Shown here: positions 8,968 through 17,389 of the stretch, piece after piece | Layout: the number at the start of each line of letters is the position of its first letter | Position numbering within the stretch: position 1 is the first letter of the stretch | Source of the DNA: Halobacterium jilantaiense | Lineage (GTDB): Archaea > Halobacteriota > Halobacteria > Halobacteriales > Halobacteriaceae | Assembly (NCBI RefSeq): GCF_900110535.1 | Contig: NZ_FOJA01000001.1 | Coordinates: 1,957,393 to 2,021,392 of the forward strand | Length of the DNA stretch: 64,000 bases | Direction of reading: 5' to 3' | Notes under the pieces: generated by a model | What the model was told of the DNA's origin: nothing | The model's database searches: none | What the model saw: only the letters and a program-made list of their open reading frames with translations | Program-made: the position numbers and the translations under genes

Positions 8968-8975
8968 TTTAAATA
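8968..8975 (+). promoter_or_regulatory. TATA box of the tfb gene
   Basis: TTTAAATA, a near-perfect archaeal TATA box, ends 28 bp before ATG 9003. It implies a leaderless tfb transcript. The upstream 100 bp separating it from the divergent HTH gene contains a GGTACCGCCCGCG / ACCGGTCACCGGT region with short palindromes that could be regulator sites. Confidence 0.7.
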
Positions 8976-9002
8976 CTGCTTCGGGGCCTACGTTCAGGTA
9001 GG

Positions 9003-9863
9003 ATGAGTCAGACACACTGCTGCCCCGAGTGCGAGGGCACCGTCCGCGACCGAGACACCGAACGCGTCTGTACTGAGTGCGGCCTCGTCGTCGATGAAGA
9101 CCGCATCGACCGCGGCCCCGAGTGGCGCACCTTCGGCAGCGACTCCGAGCGCAGCCCAGAACGAACGGGCGCACCGCTCACGCGCTCCCGCCACGACCGC
9201 GGCCTCTCCACGGAAATCGGTCGCTCGACGCGGCTGAAGGGCCGCAAGCGCCGGAAGTTCGCGCGACTCCGCCGCCAGCACAAGCGCGCCAACATCTCCT
9301 CGAAAGCCGACCGCAACCAGGTGTACGGCTTCACCGAGATTCGGCGGCTCGTCAGCACGCTCGGTCTCCCGCGGAGCGTCCGCGACCAGGCCTGCGCGCT
9401 GTTCGACTCCGCGCAGAGCGAGGGCCTGCTGCAGGGCCGGACCATCGAGGGCTTCGCCGCCGCCGGCGTCTACGCCGTCTGCCGGACGAACGGCGTCACC
9501 CGAACGCTCGGCGAGGTCGCGGCGGCCGCCCGCGCCGACGAGAACGAACTCACCGCCGCCTACGACGCGATGAACCGCGACCTCGGTTTACCGACGGGCC
9601 CCATCGACCCCCGGGACTACCTCCCGCGGTACGCCGACAGGCTCGACCTCCCGAGCGGCGTCGAACGCCGCGCCCGCGAGTTCGTCGACGACCTCGAAGC
9701 CGACGGCGGTGTCAGCGGCCGCAACCCCAGCGGGGTCGCCGCCGCGTGTCTGTACACGGCCGCCGCGGACACCGAGCACGCAGTCACGCAGGCCGACGCC
9801 GCCGACGTCGCGGACGTGACGCCCGTCACGCTCCGGACGACCCACTACGAGCTACAGGACTGA
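9003..9863 (+). CDS. tfb: transcription initiation factor TFB (TFIIB homologue)
   Basis: 286 residues, slightly shorter than the usual 310-330. The N-terminal zinc ribbon has CxxC pairs at residues 7/10 and 23/26. It is followed by the B-reader region (GPEWRTFGSD, then a basic LKGRKRRKFARLRRQHK stretch) and two cyclin-like repeats (about 105-190 and 200-285) that bind TBP-TATA and BRE. It recruits RNA polymerase to promoters. Haloarchaea carry several TFBs that partition the regulon; the short, unusually basic linker suggests one of the specialised ones. It is convergent with the MinD operon, overlapping its last gene by 19 bp. Confidence 0.93.
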   Translation: MSQTHCCPECEGTVRDRDTERVCTECGLVVDEDRIDRGPEWRTFGSDSERSPERTGAPLTRSRHDRGLSTEIGRSTRLKGRKRRKFARLRRQHKRANISSKADRNQVYGFTEIRRLVSTLGLPRSVRDQACALFDSAQSEGLLQGRTIEGFAAAGVYAVCRTNGVTRTLGEVAAAARADENELTAAYDAMNRDLGLPTGPIDPRDYLPRYADRLDLPSGVERRAREFVDDLEADGGVSGRNPSGVAAACLYTAAADTEHAVTQADAADVADVTPVTLRTTHYELQD

Positions 9864-10561
9864 ACCAGCGCCCCGAGGTCTGCGAACCGCGCCGCAGCCG
9901 TCGACTCCGCCGCCACTGCTCGCACCGGCAGCCCCGCCGCCAGCGCGCGCTCGACTCCCTCGGCGTCCGGCACCGCGACCGTCGGCGCGCCGAGCGCGTC
10001 GGCCACCCGCTCGCTGCCCGAGTCCGCCCTGTTGTACGCGACGGCTGCGAGCCCGGCGTCGAGTTCCCGGGCGAGCGACCGCACGCGCACGGCGTCCGCA
10101 ACCGCAGCGCGGTCCGGCGTCGTCACCACGACGGCCGCGTCAGCCGCGAGCAGCGGCACTCCGACGTCCGCCTGCAGGCCCGCTGGACAGTCCACGACGA
10201 CCGTCCCGAACTCGCGCTCGACCGCTTCCAGCACGCTCGCCAGCTCCCGCGGGTCGCCCTCGCGGGCACCGGCGAGCGTCCGGCCGCAGGGCAGCACCGA
10301 CACGGGACCGTCTCCCTGAACGGCTTCACAGGGCGCGGCACGGCCGGCGAGTACGTCGTGGAGGTCTGGCCCCCTTCCGGCCGGCACGTCCGCCATCCCG
10401 AGGTCGGCGTCCACGAGGACGGCGTCCTCAGACCGCGCTGCGTTCTGATGGGTTGCGGAAGACGACTGTGTCGTCTTCCGAGCTCCGAGTTCGGCCGCGA
10501 GGTTCAGCGCGACGGTCGTCTTCCCCACGCCGCCCTTCCCGCCGGCGACGGCGAGAATCAC
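9845..10561 (-). CDS. MinD/ParA family ATPase with an in-frame insertion
   Basis: 238 residues from GTG 10561, overlapping the upstream stop as GTGA. The deviant Walker A KGGVGKTT is intact at residues 9-16, the Walker A' strand appears as AVLVDADLG, and switch II as VVVDCPAGLQ. These define a membrane- or surface-associated partitioning/positioning ATPase. Between Walker A helix 1 and strand 2 there is an extra segment of about 20 residues (ARKTTQSSSATHQNAARSED) that MinD proteins lack. Its DNA contains a perfect 11-bp inverted repeat (10456-10480). It is the last gene of a four-gene minus-strand operon (12243 to 9845). Confidence 0.85.
   Translation of the reverse strand: MILAVAGGKGGVGKTTVALNLAAELGARKTTQSSSATHQNAARSEDAVLVDADLGMADVPAGRGPDLHDVLAGRAAPCEAVQGDGPVSVLPCGRTLAGAREGDPRELASVLEAVEREFGTVVVDCPAGLQADVGVPLLAADAAVVVTTPDRAAVADAVRVRSLARELDAGLAAVAYNRADSGSERVADALGAPTVAVPDAEGVERALAAGLPVRAVAAESTAAARFADLGALVQSCSS
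10456..10480. repeat. perfect 11-bp hairpin with triloop inside minD-like coding sequence
   Basis: Arms 10456-10466 and 10470-10480 (CGGAAGACGAC / GTCGTCTTCCG) are exact inverted complements separated by 3 bases. It encodes the Ser/Thr/Lys-rich extra segment of the MinD-like protein. It resembles the triloop hairpins of the intergenic elements at 50732-50901 and 56714-56956; the string GTCTTCCGAG also occurs in the second one. Confidence 0.75.
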
Positions 10562-11058
10562 TCGTCCACCCGCTCTCGGAGCACACTCGCGCGCGCCGCC
10601 AGCGCCGACACCGCTTCCCGGTCCTCCGGCGTCTCTCCGTCCTCGCTCGCCCGCGACGAAACGTCACCGAGCCAGTCACGGACGGCGTCGGGGAGCGCGG
10701 TGTCGGGCTCCGGCACAGCGTCGCGGGGCGGCCGCGGGTCGCCGAACTCCGCGACCGCCGCGCTGGCGTCGGGCGGCCCCGCTGCCGCGCGCTCGGTCCA
10801 CGCCACCGACACCGGCGGGTCCCGCGGCTCGCCCGGTGTGGCGTACCCGAGCGGCGTCCGATCGCCCGGGTCGAGGACGCCCTCCCAGCCGCCGTCGTCC
10901 CAGCCCGGAGCCGGCAGTCCGTTCTCGCGGGGCGGCCACACCGGGCCCGCGCACTCGTTCGCCAGTCGGACGCGCTGGCGCTGCTCGCCGTCGTGTTCGA
11001 CGCGCACCGCCACCAGCGTGACGCCGTTCCGGCGGTGTGTCTCGGTCGCTACGCGCAT
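10558..11058 (-). CDS. conserved haloarchaeal protein of unknown function
   Basis: 166 residues from ATG 11058. The N-terminal 70 residues look like a compact beta domain (MRVATETHRRNGVTLVAVRV, then RVRLANECAGPVWPPRENGLP); the middle is Pro/Gly rich; the C-terminal 50 residues are helical and charged. The stop overlaps the GTG of the MinD gene, so the two are translationally coupled. The long upstream extension of the frame (to 11889) is antisense-like noise over the coiled-coil gene. The persistent coupling with MinD suggests it is a partner, but no function is known to me. Confidence 0.7.
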   Translation of the reverse strand: MRVATETHRRNGVTLVAVRVEHDGEQRQRVRLANECAGPVWPPRENGLPAPGWDDGGWEGVLDPGDRTPLGYATPGEPRDPPVSVAWTERAAAGPPDASAAVAEFGDPRPPRDAVPEPDTALPDAVRDWLGDVSSRASEDGETPEDREAVSALAARASVLRERVDE

Positions 11059-11083
11059 GCCGGCGGTGGCCCCGCTCCCGGCC

Positions 11084-11908
11084 TTAAACTTCGACCAGCA
11101 CCACCGGCGCGCCCAGCGCGGCGCTCGCTCTCGTCGCATTCGCGAACAGGTCGTCGGCCACCACGAGTGGCGCGCCGGGAGCGGCGAGTCGGGCGGCCGC
11201 ACAGCCGGCCGTCCACGCCGGGCCGTCGAACTCGCTGGGCGGCGCAGGGTCGCCGCGGAACGGGAGCGCGTCGACCGCGCGCTCGAAGCGCGCACTCCAG
11301 CGCTCGGCCAGTGCGCCCCTGGCGTCCCGGCGCAGATTCGCCAGCCGGTCCTCGACTTCGAGGCGTCGCTCCCGGGCGTCGCGGGCCTCGCGCGCTCGCC
11401 GCCTGGCTCGCTCCAGAGACTCCCGGGCGGCGTGGTGTTCGGTCTCGGCCGCCGCCAGCTCCCGGGTCGCCTCGCCGAGCGCGGCCTCGGCCGACTCGGC
11501 GTCCCCGTCCTCGCGGCGCGCCTCGACGCGCCCGCTCGCTCGCGCCACCCGCTCGCGCAGCCGCTCGACGTCCGCGGCCGTCGTCGAGACGCGCTCCCGT
11601 GCCCCTTCCAGATCGACGTCCGGTGCGTCGAGGTCCGCGAGCGCCGTCCGGCACGCCCTGAGGTCGTCGTCGTGGCGCGTGCCCGCACCCCGGCTTCGGG
11701 CCGCCGCGGCGACGGCCGCCCGCAGCGAGACCGACACGCGCCGGTGGAGCACACCGACGCGCTCGTGGACGCGCCGGGGCGGCTGGCAGCGGACGCACTC
11801 GTCCTCGGGGTCGCGAATCGCGTCGACGACCGCGCCCGACTCGACATCGGCGTCTCGAAGGTCGAGCGCCCGCCCGCGGCGCTCGACACCAGCGAGTGAG
11901 ACTCTCAT
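11084..11908 (-). CDS. coiled-coil protein with CxxC motif, unknown
   Basis: 274 residues from ATG 11908. An N-terminal domain of about 55 residues contains CVRC near residue 38 (context DECVRCQPP). A long Arg/Glu/Ala-rich coiled coil (about 85-205) follows, and then a small globular tail (about 225-274: AWTAGCAAARLAAPGAPLVVADDLF). The layout recalls structural-maintenance or Rad50-like helpers but lacks any Walker motif. Its ATG overlaps the preceding stop by 4 bases (ATGA), tying it to the operon that ends in the MinD ATPase 25 bp further on plus one gene. Function unknown. Confidence 0.7.
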   Translation of the reverse strand: MRVSLAGVERRGRALDLRDADVESGAVVDAIRDPEDECVRCQPPRRVHERVGVLHRRVSVSLRAAVAAAARSRGAGTRHDDDLRACRTALADLDAPDVDLEGARERVSTTAADVERLRERVARASGRVEARREDGDAESAEAALGEATRELAAAETEHHAARESLERARRRAREARDARERRLEVEDRLANLRRDARGALAERWSARFERAVDALPFRGDPAPPSEFDGPAWTAGCAAARLAAPGAPLVVADDLFANATRASAALGAPVVLVEV

Positions 11909-12243
11909 AGCTCGCTGTCGCGCATCGTCTCCGGAGCAGGGTGCTCCCGGCCGGCCGCGAACTTCGCGTACGGCGTGCTCGCTGCCTCCCGGTCCTCGTA
12001 GGCCTGGGCCGCCTCCCGGACGCGGTCGGGGGCGTCCGCGAACTCGTTGAACGCCGCCGTGCGCTCCACCTGGACGTCGCCGCCGTGTTTCTCCCGCAGG
12101 CGGAGCGCCTGGAACGCCCCGAACTCCGTCTCCCGAAGCAGCGCGGCGCGGCCGAACCGCCGGACGACGCAGTCCTCGTGCGCGTCACAGACGTTCCGCA
12201 GGCTCTGTCTCGCGGCCCGCGCGTACGTCACCACCAGTAGCAC
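11905..12243 (-). CDS. small conserved protein, unknown, first gene of the MinD operon
   Basis: 112 residues from ATG 12243. Two Cys (NVCDAHEDCVVRRFG, about residues 18-26) and a helical remainder with a Tyr/Glu/Arg-rich segment. An AT run at 12266-12274 lies 27 bp upstream, so a leaderless operon mRNA starts here and continues through three coupled genes to 9845. No homologue recognised. Confidence 0.65.
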   Translation of the reverse strand: MLLVVTYARAARQSLRNVCDAHEDCVVRRFGRAALLRETEFGAFQALRLREKHGGDVQVERTAAFNEFADAPDRVREAAQAYEDREAASTPYAKFAAGREHPAPETMRDSEL

Positions 12244-12265
12244 TACCCGAGCGTTCGCAGCGACG

Positions 12266-12275
12266 AAAATATTAG
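12266..12275 (-). promoter_or_regulatory. TATA-like box of the MinD operon
   Basis: AAAATATTAG (plus-strand reading) is centred about 27 bp before ATG 12243 on the minus strand. This is the only AT-rich stretch in this neighbourhood. Confidence 0.55.
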
Positions 12276-12291
12276 TTTCGAACTACCCGAA

Positions 12292-12570
12292 TCAAACGAC
12301 TTCTGCGACCTCGAACTCGGGGACGCGACCGTCGACTCGGGCCGCGACCCGCTCCCGGGCGGTCTCGGCGTCCGGTGCGACGACGACCGTCCCCTCGACG
12401 ACCGGGTCGCCCGTGGCGCGGTACGCGGTCACGCCCGCCTCGTCGAACTCGGTCGCGTACGTCCGCAGTACGCCCAGCACGCGGTCCTCGACATCGCCGA
12501 GGCTCGCGTCCCCGTCCTCGAAGTCCGCCAGGGCCTCCTCGACGTTCCGGAGCGCGCTGATTCGGTCCAT
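12292..12570 (-). CDS. small protein co-translated with MCM, unknown
   Basis: 92 residues from ATG 12570. The start codon shares its A with the mcm stop (TGATG), so translation is coupled to mcm. The N-terminal half is acidic and helical (ISALRNVEEALADFEDGD), with a beta-rich second half (TVVVAPDAETARERVAARV). The coupling suggests a replication-associated role. No named family is recognised, so this remains inference. Confidence 0.7.
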   Translation of the reverse strand: MDRISALRNVEEALADFEDGDASLGDVEDRVLGVLRTYATEFDEAGVTAYRATGDPVVEGTVVVAPDAETARERVAARVDGRVPEFEVAEVV

Positions 12571-15500
12571 CAGATGGAGCGCAAGTGGTCCTTGTTCGGC
12601 TGGTAGAGCTCCCCTTTCTCTTTGAGCTTCTCGATCTCGTGTTCGGCCTTCCCGGCGTCCATCCCGATCTCCTCCGCGCGGTCCAGGACCTCCTCGACCG
12701 GCGCGCCCTCGTCGAACTCGTCCTCGATTTCGCCGATGAGCGCCTTCACGTTCTTCACGCGGTCGCGCTGGGTCTTCGACTGGCCGGTCTCCACCACGTC
12801 GGCGTCGAACTCCCCGGTCTCCGGGTCGACGCCGATGTCCTGCAGGCAAGACTGGACGATGGCGATGACGCGGTCGGCGTCCTCCTGCTCGACCGTGTCG
12901 GAGAGCCGCAGCCGCGCCGACGCCTCCGCCAGCCGCACGATGGCTTCGAGCTGACGGGCCGTCACCGGAACGGGGGCGTCCTCGTCCGCGCCCTTCGACC
13001 GCAGGTCCACGTAGAAGTCCTCGATGGCTTGCTTCGCCTCCGCGGTCATCGTCGGGAAACACGTCCGCCGGGCGTACGCGATGTACTTCCGGAGCAACTC
13101 GGGCTCGATGGCGGGTGCCACCTCCTCGGTCTGGCTGTCGATTTCCTCCTCCGTGTAGTTCGCGTTCGCGAGCTGCTCGTTCTGCGTGTTCAGCTCGCCC
13201 GCGTAGTTCGTCTGGAGGATGTGCTCCGCGAGCGCCGCGTCCTCCTCGGGGTCCGGCGAGTCCGTCACCGTGAAGATCAAATCGAACCGCGAAATCAGGG
13301 CGGGCTCCAGGTCGATCTGCTCGCCGATCGGCTCGTACTGGTCGAAGCGGCCGTACTTCGGGTTCGCCGCGCCCAGCAGCGAACACCGCGCCTTCAGCGT
13401 CGCGTTGATGCCCGCCTTCGAGATACTGATCTTCTGCTGTTCGAGCGCCTCGTGCATCGCCGACCGGTCGTCGTCGGCCATCTTGTCCAGTTCGTCGACC
13501 GCGGCCACGCCGTTGTCCGCGAGCACGAGCGCGCCCGCCTCCAGCGTCCACTGCTGGCCATCACCGAAGTCGTCCCGGACGGCGGCGGCCGTCAGCCCGG
13601 CCGCGGACGACCCCTTCCCGGAGGTGTAGACGGAGCGAGGCGCGATGTTCTGGACGTACGAAATCATCTGGGAGTTGTGCGAGACCACACCGTCGGTGAG
13701 GTAGCTGTGCGTCCCCTCGACTTCGAGGTCGTACACCCAGTCCTCGTCTGTCTCGACTTCCTCGATGGTGTCGATGCGGTCCCAGGCGATGTCGTCCGTC
13801 GCTGCAGCTTCCACGGCACCGACTCTCGCTGTCACGTCGGTTCCACCGTCAGCGGCGACAGTCTCGTCGACCGCATTGGAGAATGCCGTCGCGACCGCCG
13901 AGAGACTCTCCCGACTCGGGTTCCGGCTGCCGCGCTCGTAGTGCTGGTACGTCGAGCGAGGAATCCCGCAATCGGCCTGCGTCAGCCCGAGCTCGTTCCT
14001 GAGCGACCGGAGTTCGTCGCCGCCGACCGGGACAACGTCCGTGTTCGTGTTCCCGTCTGTCTCCTCGAACGCCGCTGCAGCGTCGGACTTCCGGTCGGTG
14101 ACGAACCCGACCTCGGTGACGTATCGCTTGAACATGCCGCCGCTGATGCGAAGCCGATAGCTCCCGTTCTCTCGGGGATGGAGCTGGCTGGTGATACCGA
14201 GTGAGAGCAGCAGCGACCGCACGTCATCGAGTAGTTCGCGGCTCGTCGAGGCGACGGAAATCTCGCGCTCCGTAGCGGACACGTGCCCCTCACCTTCCAC
14301 GAATGCAGCGAGGAATGCGCGCTTGGTTCCGTCGGACGCTCGTTTCACGGCGTTCGGGACGCGCTTCTTGGCCGAGCCGTCGAGCAGGCCCGCGTCGAGT
14401 TCGGCGAGGAAACTCACAAACTCTCCCGACCCACAGATGACCTCGCGAGCGGACTTTCCCTCGTGTGGCTCGCGCTGGTGGTGGTTCGCGCCAATTGCGT
14501 CGAGTGCCCCCTTCACTTCGTCTAGCACAGCCTCGTCGTTGTTGGTCACCGAGACGTAGCCCGTGTTGTCGTCGCGCTGCTCGACGTACCCCTCTGCGAC
14601 GACGTACCCGATGAGCCGCGCGAGAGTAGGGGACCACTCGTCCGGCAGGTCGATGTGGACGGCGTTGTACGACCGGGACTCGCGGTAAGAAACGTCGAGC
14701 GTGTCGTCTCCGTTCGTCTCCAGCTGTCTCGGTGTAGCCACGAACTGCCCAGAATCGAGGTCTTCGGCCCGTACAGCTTCTGGGCCCTGCAAGCCCGGAA
14801 CGAACAGCGGGTGGCTCGGCGTGACGGTGACCTCGTGGCCGTTCGCAGTCCGGACGCGGTACATCGTCTCCGGTGCTTCGCGCTTCCAGACTTTCGTCGC
14901 GCGGCGCTGCACGAGCGTGCCGTCTGGTGCGAGCGACGGGACCGCTATGTCTGCGTCGTCCCAGACGCCGTCGTCGACTGGCTTCGGGTCGTCGAGGTTC
15001 GACTCCACGAGCTCTCGAATCTCGTGCTCGCTGCCGTCGGCGAGGGTCACGGTGGTGTCGCCGCGCACGCACTTCCCCGTACCCGGGTCCCCTATCAGCA
15101 GCATGTGGAGGTCGCCGCGGATGCGGGACTCGTCGGGGAGGTGCTTGGTGACGCCGGAGAACAGCTGGAGCATCATCGCGAGCTTGGCCTGGCGGTGGCC
15201 GTAGATAGCGGGGGCCATGGAGTCGACCATCTCTTCGTAGATGTCCTCGTGGTCGGAGAGCTCGATGATCTCCTGTTTGTCCTCCTCCGTGATGTTCATC
15301 TCCTCGAACTCGGCGTCCTCGACGACGACCGAGGACCCCTCCATGTAGTGGTCGAAGACGGGGGAGTCGGTGGAGTCCTCGCTCTGGTCGAGTCTGAGGA
15401 CGCCCGTGACGGTGACGTGGTCGCCGGGCGTGACTTCGCCGGTGGCGTCGTCCTCGATGTGGATGTCGATGGCTTGCGGGGTTTCGCCGCCCGCGAGGCC

Positions 15501-16061
15501 CTCGGGAGACTCCTGCACGCGGAGCTTCTGGGAGTCCACGAACTCCGAGCGGTCGGGGTCGAGCTTGAACGGGCCCTGGCGCTCACAGGACTCGCACTGG
15601 TAGGGCTCCTGAAAGCCGGCGTCGCCCTGCGGGACTTCGGTCTCGGCACCGCAGCGCTGGCAGACGAACACCGCGCGCTCGATTTTCGGCATCACGTCGG
15701 TCGCTTTCCGAACCATCCCCTGGACGGAGACGAGCGTGTTGAGGTGTTCCGCCCGAATCGCCCGGATTTCGGTGTGTTCGGTGAGGCCCTGCACGCGGAC
15801 GTGGGCCTGCCCGAGGCTGACGTCGACGGGGAGGTCGTAGAGCCGCAGGGCCTCCTCGGCGGCCTCCTGGAGCTGGTCGGGGTGGTTGATGTAGTCGTCG
15901 GCCAGGTCGGGGTCCATCTGGTAGAGGTCCCGCCAGTCCAGTTCGAGGGACTTCGACTCGCGCGGGTACTCGCGGGCGAGCTCCGCGACGTCGTCGCTGT
16001 AGTATCGGCGGTAGAACTCCTCGAATCGGTCGACGAGCTCCTGGTTGGCGGCCTGGGCCAT
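12570..16061 (-). CDS. mcm: MCM replicative DNA helicase with intein
   Basis: 1163 codons from ATG 16061; after removal of the intein (residues 331-796) a 697-residue MCM remains, the normal archaeal size. The N-terminal domain has a zinc finger (CQRCG ... CESC, about residues 137-165) and the OB fold. The AAA+ domain has Walker A GDPGTGK interrupted by the intein and then S, Walker B as VAAVDELDKM, and the arginine finger region SRFDLIF. The C-terminus is a winged helix. It forms the hexameric helicase that unwinds DNA at replication forks. A TATA-like run sits near 16090-16096. The open frame extends to 16784 but overlaps the Mrp gene and is not used. Confidence 0.97.
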   Translation of the reverse strand: MAQAANQELVDRFEEFYRRYYSDDVAELAREYPRESKSLELDWRDLYQMDPDLADDYINHPDQLQEAAEEALRLYDLPVDVSLGQAHVRVQGLTEHTEIRAIRAEHLNTLVSVQGMVRKATDVMPKIERAVFVCQRCGAETEVPQGDAGFQEPYQCESCERQGPFKLDPDRSEFVDSQKLRVQESPEGLAGGETPQAIDIHIEDDATGEVTPGDHVTVTGVLRLDQSEDSTDSPVFDHYMEGSSVVVEDAEFEEMNITEEDKQEIIELSDHEDIYEEMVDSMAPAIYGHRQAKLAMMLQLFSGVTKHLPDESRIRGDLHMLLIGDPGTGKCVRGDTTVTLADGSEHEIRELVESNLDDPKPVDDGVWDDADIAVPSLAPDGTLVQRRATKVWKREAPETMYRVRTANGHEVTVTPSHPLFVPGLQGPEAVRAEDLDSGQFVATPRQLETNGDDTLDVSYRESRSYNAVHIDLPDEWSPTLARLIGYVVAEGYVEQRDDNTGYVSVTNNDEAVLDEVKGALDAIGANHHQREPHEGKSAREVICGSGEFVSFLAELDAGLLDGSAKKRVPNAVKRASDGTKRAFLAAFVEGEGHVSATEREISVASTSRELLDDVRSLLLSLGITSQLHPRENGSYRLRISGGMFKRYVTEVGFVTDRKSDAAAAFEETDGNTNTDVVPVGGDELRSLRNELGLTQADCGIPRSTYQHYERGSRNPSRESLSAVATAFSNAVDETVAADGGTDVTARVGAVEAAATDDIAWDRIDTIEEVETDEDWVYDLEVEGTHSYLTDGVVSHNSQMISYVQNIAPRSVYTSGKGSSAAGLTAAAVRDDFGDGQQWTLEAGALVLADNGVAAVDELDKMADDDRSAMHEALEQQKISISKAGINATLKARCSLLGAANPKYGRFDQYEPIGEQIDLEPALISRFDLIFTVTDSPDPEEDAALAEHILQTNYAGELNTQNEQLANANYTEEEIDSQTEEVAPAIEPELLRKYIAYARRTCFPTMTAEAKQAIEDFYVDLRSKGADEDAPVPVTARQLEAIVRLAEASARLRLSDTVEQEDADRVIAIVQSCLQDIGVDPETGEFDADVVETGQSKTQRDRVKNVKALIGEIEDEFDEGAPVEEVLDRAEEIGMDAGKAEHEIEKLKEKGELYQPNKDHLRSI
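13674..15071 (-). other. intein within MCM, inserted in the Walker A motif
   Basis: 466 residues, from the Cys codon at 15071-15069 (after GTGK) to the Asn codon at 13676-13674, followed by extein Ser. Block A is CVRGDTTVTLADG; block B contains TVTPSHPLFVP; the C-terminal splice blocks are VYDLEVEGTHSYLTDG and VVSHN. A LAGLIDADG-type homing endonuclease is visible (LIGYVVAEGYVE and FLAAFVEGEGHV). A helix-turn-helix stretch (LGLTQADCGIPRSTYQHYERG) lies near the C-terminal part, as in endonuclease-inteins that use an extra DNA-recognition region. Codon use is slightly less GC-biased than in the exteins, fitting horizontal homing. Its splicing should be required for helicase activity because it splits GKS. 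Confidence 0.95.
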
Positions 16062-16195
16062 TCTGTCCTTCCGGGATAGTGCTCGCTCGCGTAAGAAGGT
16101 TCGCAAACGGGGGTGAACGTGGACGGCTGCCGGCCCGTCAAGTGGCCGTGCACCCGAGTGGAGCGTGCCTCCGTCCGGTGGTCGTTCCGGCCCGG

Positions 16196-17377
16196 TTAGT
16201 CCGCAGTGGGGTCTGGCGTCTCGGCCGCAGCGTCGTCTCCGGCCGGCTCGGTGTCGTCGCCGGTCGAGTCGGTGTCCGCGGTCTCGCCGTCGGTGTCGCC
16301 GCCGGGGACGGACTCCTGCCCGTCGAGCCCGACTTCCTCGGCGACCGTCGCGCGGTTCACCTCGCCGATGCGGTCGGCGGTGGCGTCCACGAACTCGAAG
16401 AGGTCCTCGCGGACGTCGCTGTCCTCCTCGCGGATGGTTGGCCCCGCCATGTCGCCGCTGTCGAAGTCCGGATGGACGGGGAGTTCGGCGAGCACGGGGA
16501 CGCCGTAGTCCTCGCGAATCTCGTCGCCGCCGCCCTCGCCGAACACGCGGTGGGTGTCCCCGCAGTCCGGACACTGGAACGCGGCCATGTTCTCGACGAC
16601 GCCGAGGATGGGAGCGTCGTGCTTCTCGAAGAGCTTGAGGCCCTTCCGGGCGTCCGCGACCGCCATCTCCTGTGGCGTGGTGACGACCACGACGCCCGCC
16701 AGCGGGAGCGTCTGCAGGAGGTTCAGCGAGGCGTCGCCGGTGCCCGGCGGCAGGTCCACGACGAGGTAGTCCAGCCGCCCCCACTCGACCTCGTTGATGA
16801 ACTTCATCATCACGTTGTTCACCATCGGGCCGCGCAGGACGGCGGGGTCGTCGCCGTCTGGCATCATGTGGTCGGTGCTCATCACGCGCACGCCGTCGCT
16901 CGCCGGCGGCACGATTTCCTCGTTCGGGGTGACGCCGGGCTCGTTCTCCGTCGGCAGCAGCCGGGGAACGTTCGGTCCGTGGACGTCGGCGTCGAGGATG
17001 CCGACGCGCGCCCCGCGGTCGTTCAGGCCGGCGGCGAGGTTCGCGGCGACGGTCGTCTTCCCGACGCCGCCTTTCCCGGACGCGACGGCGACGACGTTCT
17101 TCACGCCGGGCAGCACCTCCTCGTCGAAGCCCTGGTCTTCGCCGACGCTCGCCCGCAGGTCCGGCTCCAGGCCGGCGTCCGCGACGACATCCCGAATCTC
17201 GTTGCCGATGTCCATCTCGGTCGGCGAGTACGGCGCGTTGAACGCCAGGCTCACCCTGGCCTCGTCCTCGCCGACGGAGACGTCGTTCACGAGCCCCATC
17301 GAGACGATGTCGTCGCCGTTGTCGGGGTCCTCTACGCTCCTGAGTCGCTCCTCCAGTTCGGATGCAGTGAGTGTCAT
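16196..17377 (-). CDS. apbC: Mrp/ApbC/NBP35-type iron-sulfur cluster carrier ATPase
   Basis: 393 residues from ATG 17377. The N-terminal 75 residues are the MIP18/DUF59-type domain. The P-loop SGKGGVGKTT lies at residues 100-109 and switch motifs DADVHGPNVPR and VVDLPPGTGD follow. CPDC (context AFQCPDCGDTH) in the second half is the Fe-S cluster-holding CxxC of this family. The last 45 residues form a Gly/Asp/Thr low-complexity acidic tail. It is a cytoplasmic scaffold/carrier that loads Fe-S clusters onto apoproteins. A neighbouring operon (17470-20284) encodes a four-cluster Fe-S protein, a plausible client. The longer frame to 17521 lacks homology-like sequence. Confidence 0.92.
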   Translation of the reverse strand: MTLTASELEERLRSVEDPDNGDDIVSMGLVNDVSVGEDEARVSLAFNAPYSPTEMDIGNEIRDVVADAGLEPDLRASVGEDQGFDEEVLPGVKNVVAVASGKGGVGKTTVAANLAAGLNDRGARVGILDADVHGPNVPRLLPTENEPGVTPNEEIVPPASDGVRVMSTDHMMPDGDDPAVLRGPMVNNVMMKFINEVEWGRLDYLVVDLPPGTGDASLNLLQTLPLAGVVVVTTPQEMAVADARKGLKLFEKHDAPILGVVENMAAFQCPDCGDTHRVFGEGGGDEIREDYGVPVLAELPVHPDFDSGDMAGPTIREEDSDVREDLFEFVDATADRIGEVNRATVAEEVGLDGQESVPGGDTDGETADTDSTGDDTEPAGDDAAAETPDPTAD

Positions 17378-17389
17378 GGTGTGGTGCCG

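Noticed and set aside
9122-11899. A 925-codon plus-strand open frame over tfb and the MinD operon
   Set aside because: Arg/Pro/Ala-rich low-complexity translation; real motifs (TFB, MinD) lie in other frames at the same place.
12570-16784. Frameshift or fusion between MCM and the upstream frame
   Set aside because: The frame upstream of ATG 16061 overlaps the Mrp gene and has no MCM-like sequence; the extein length is normal without it.
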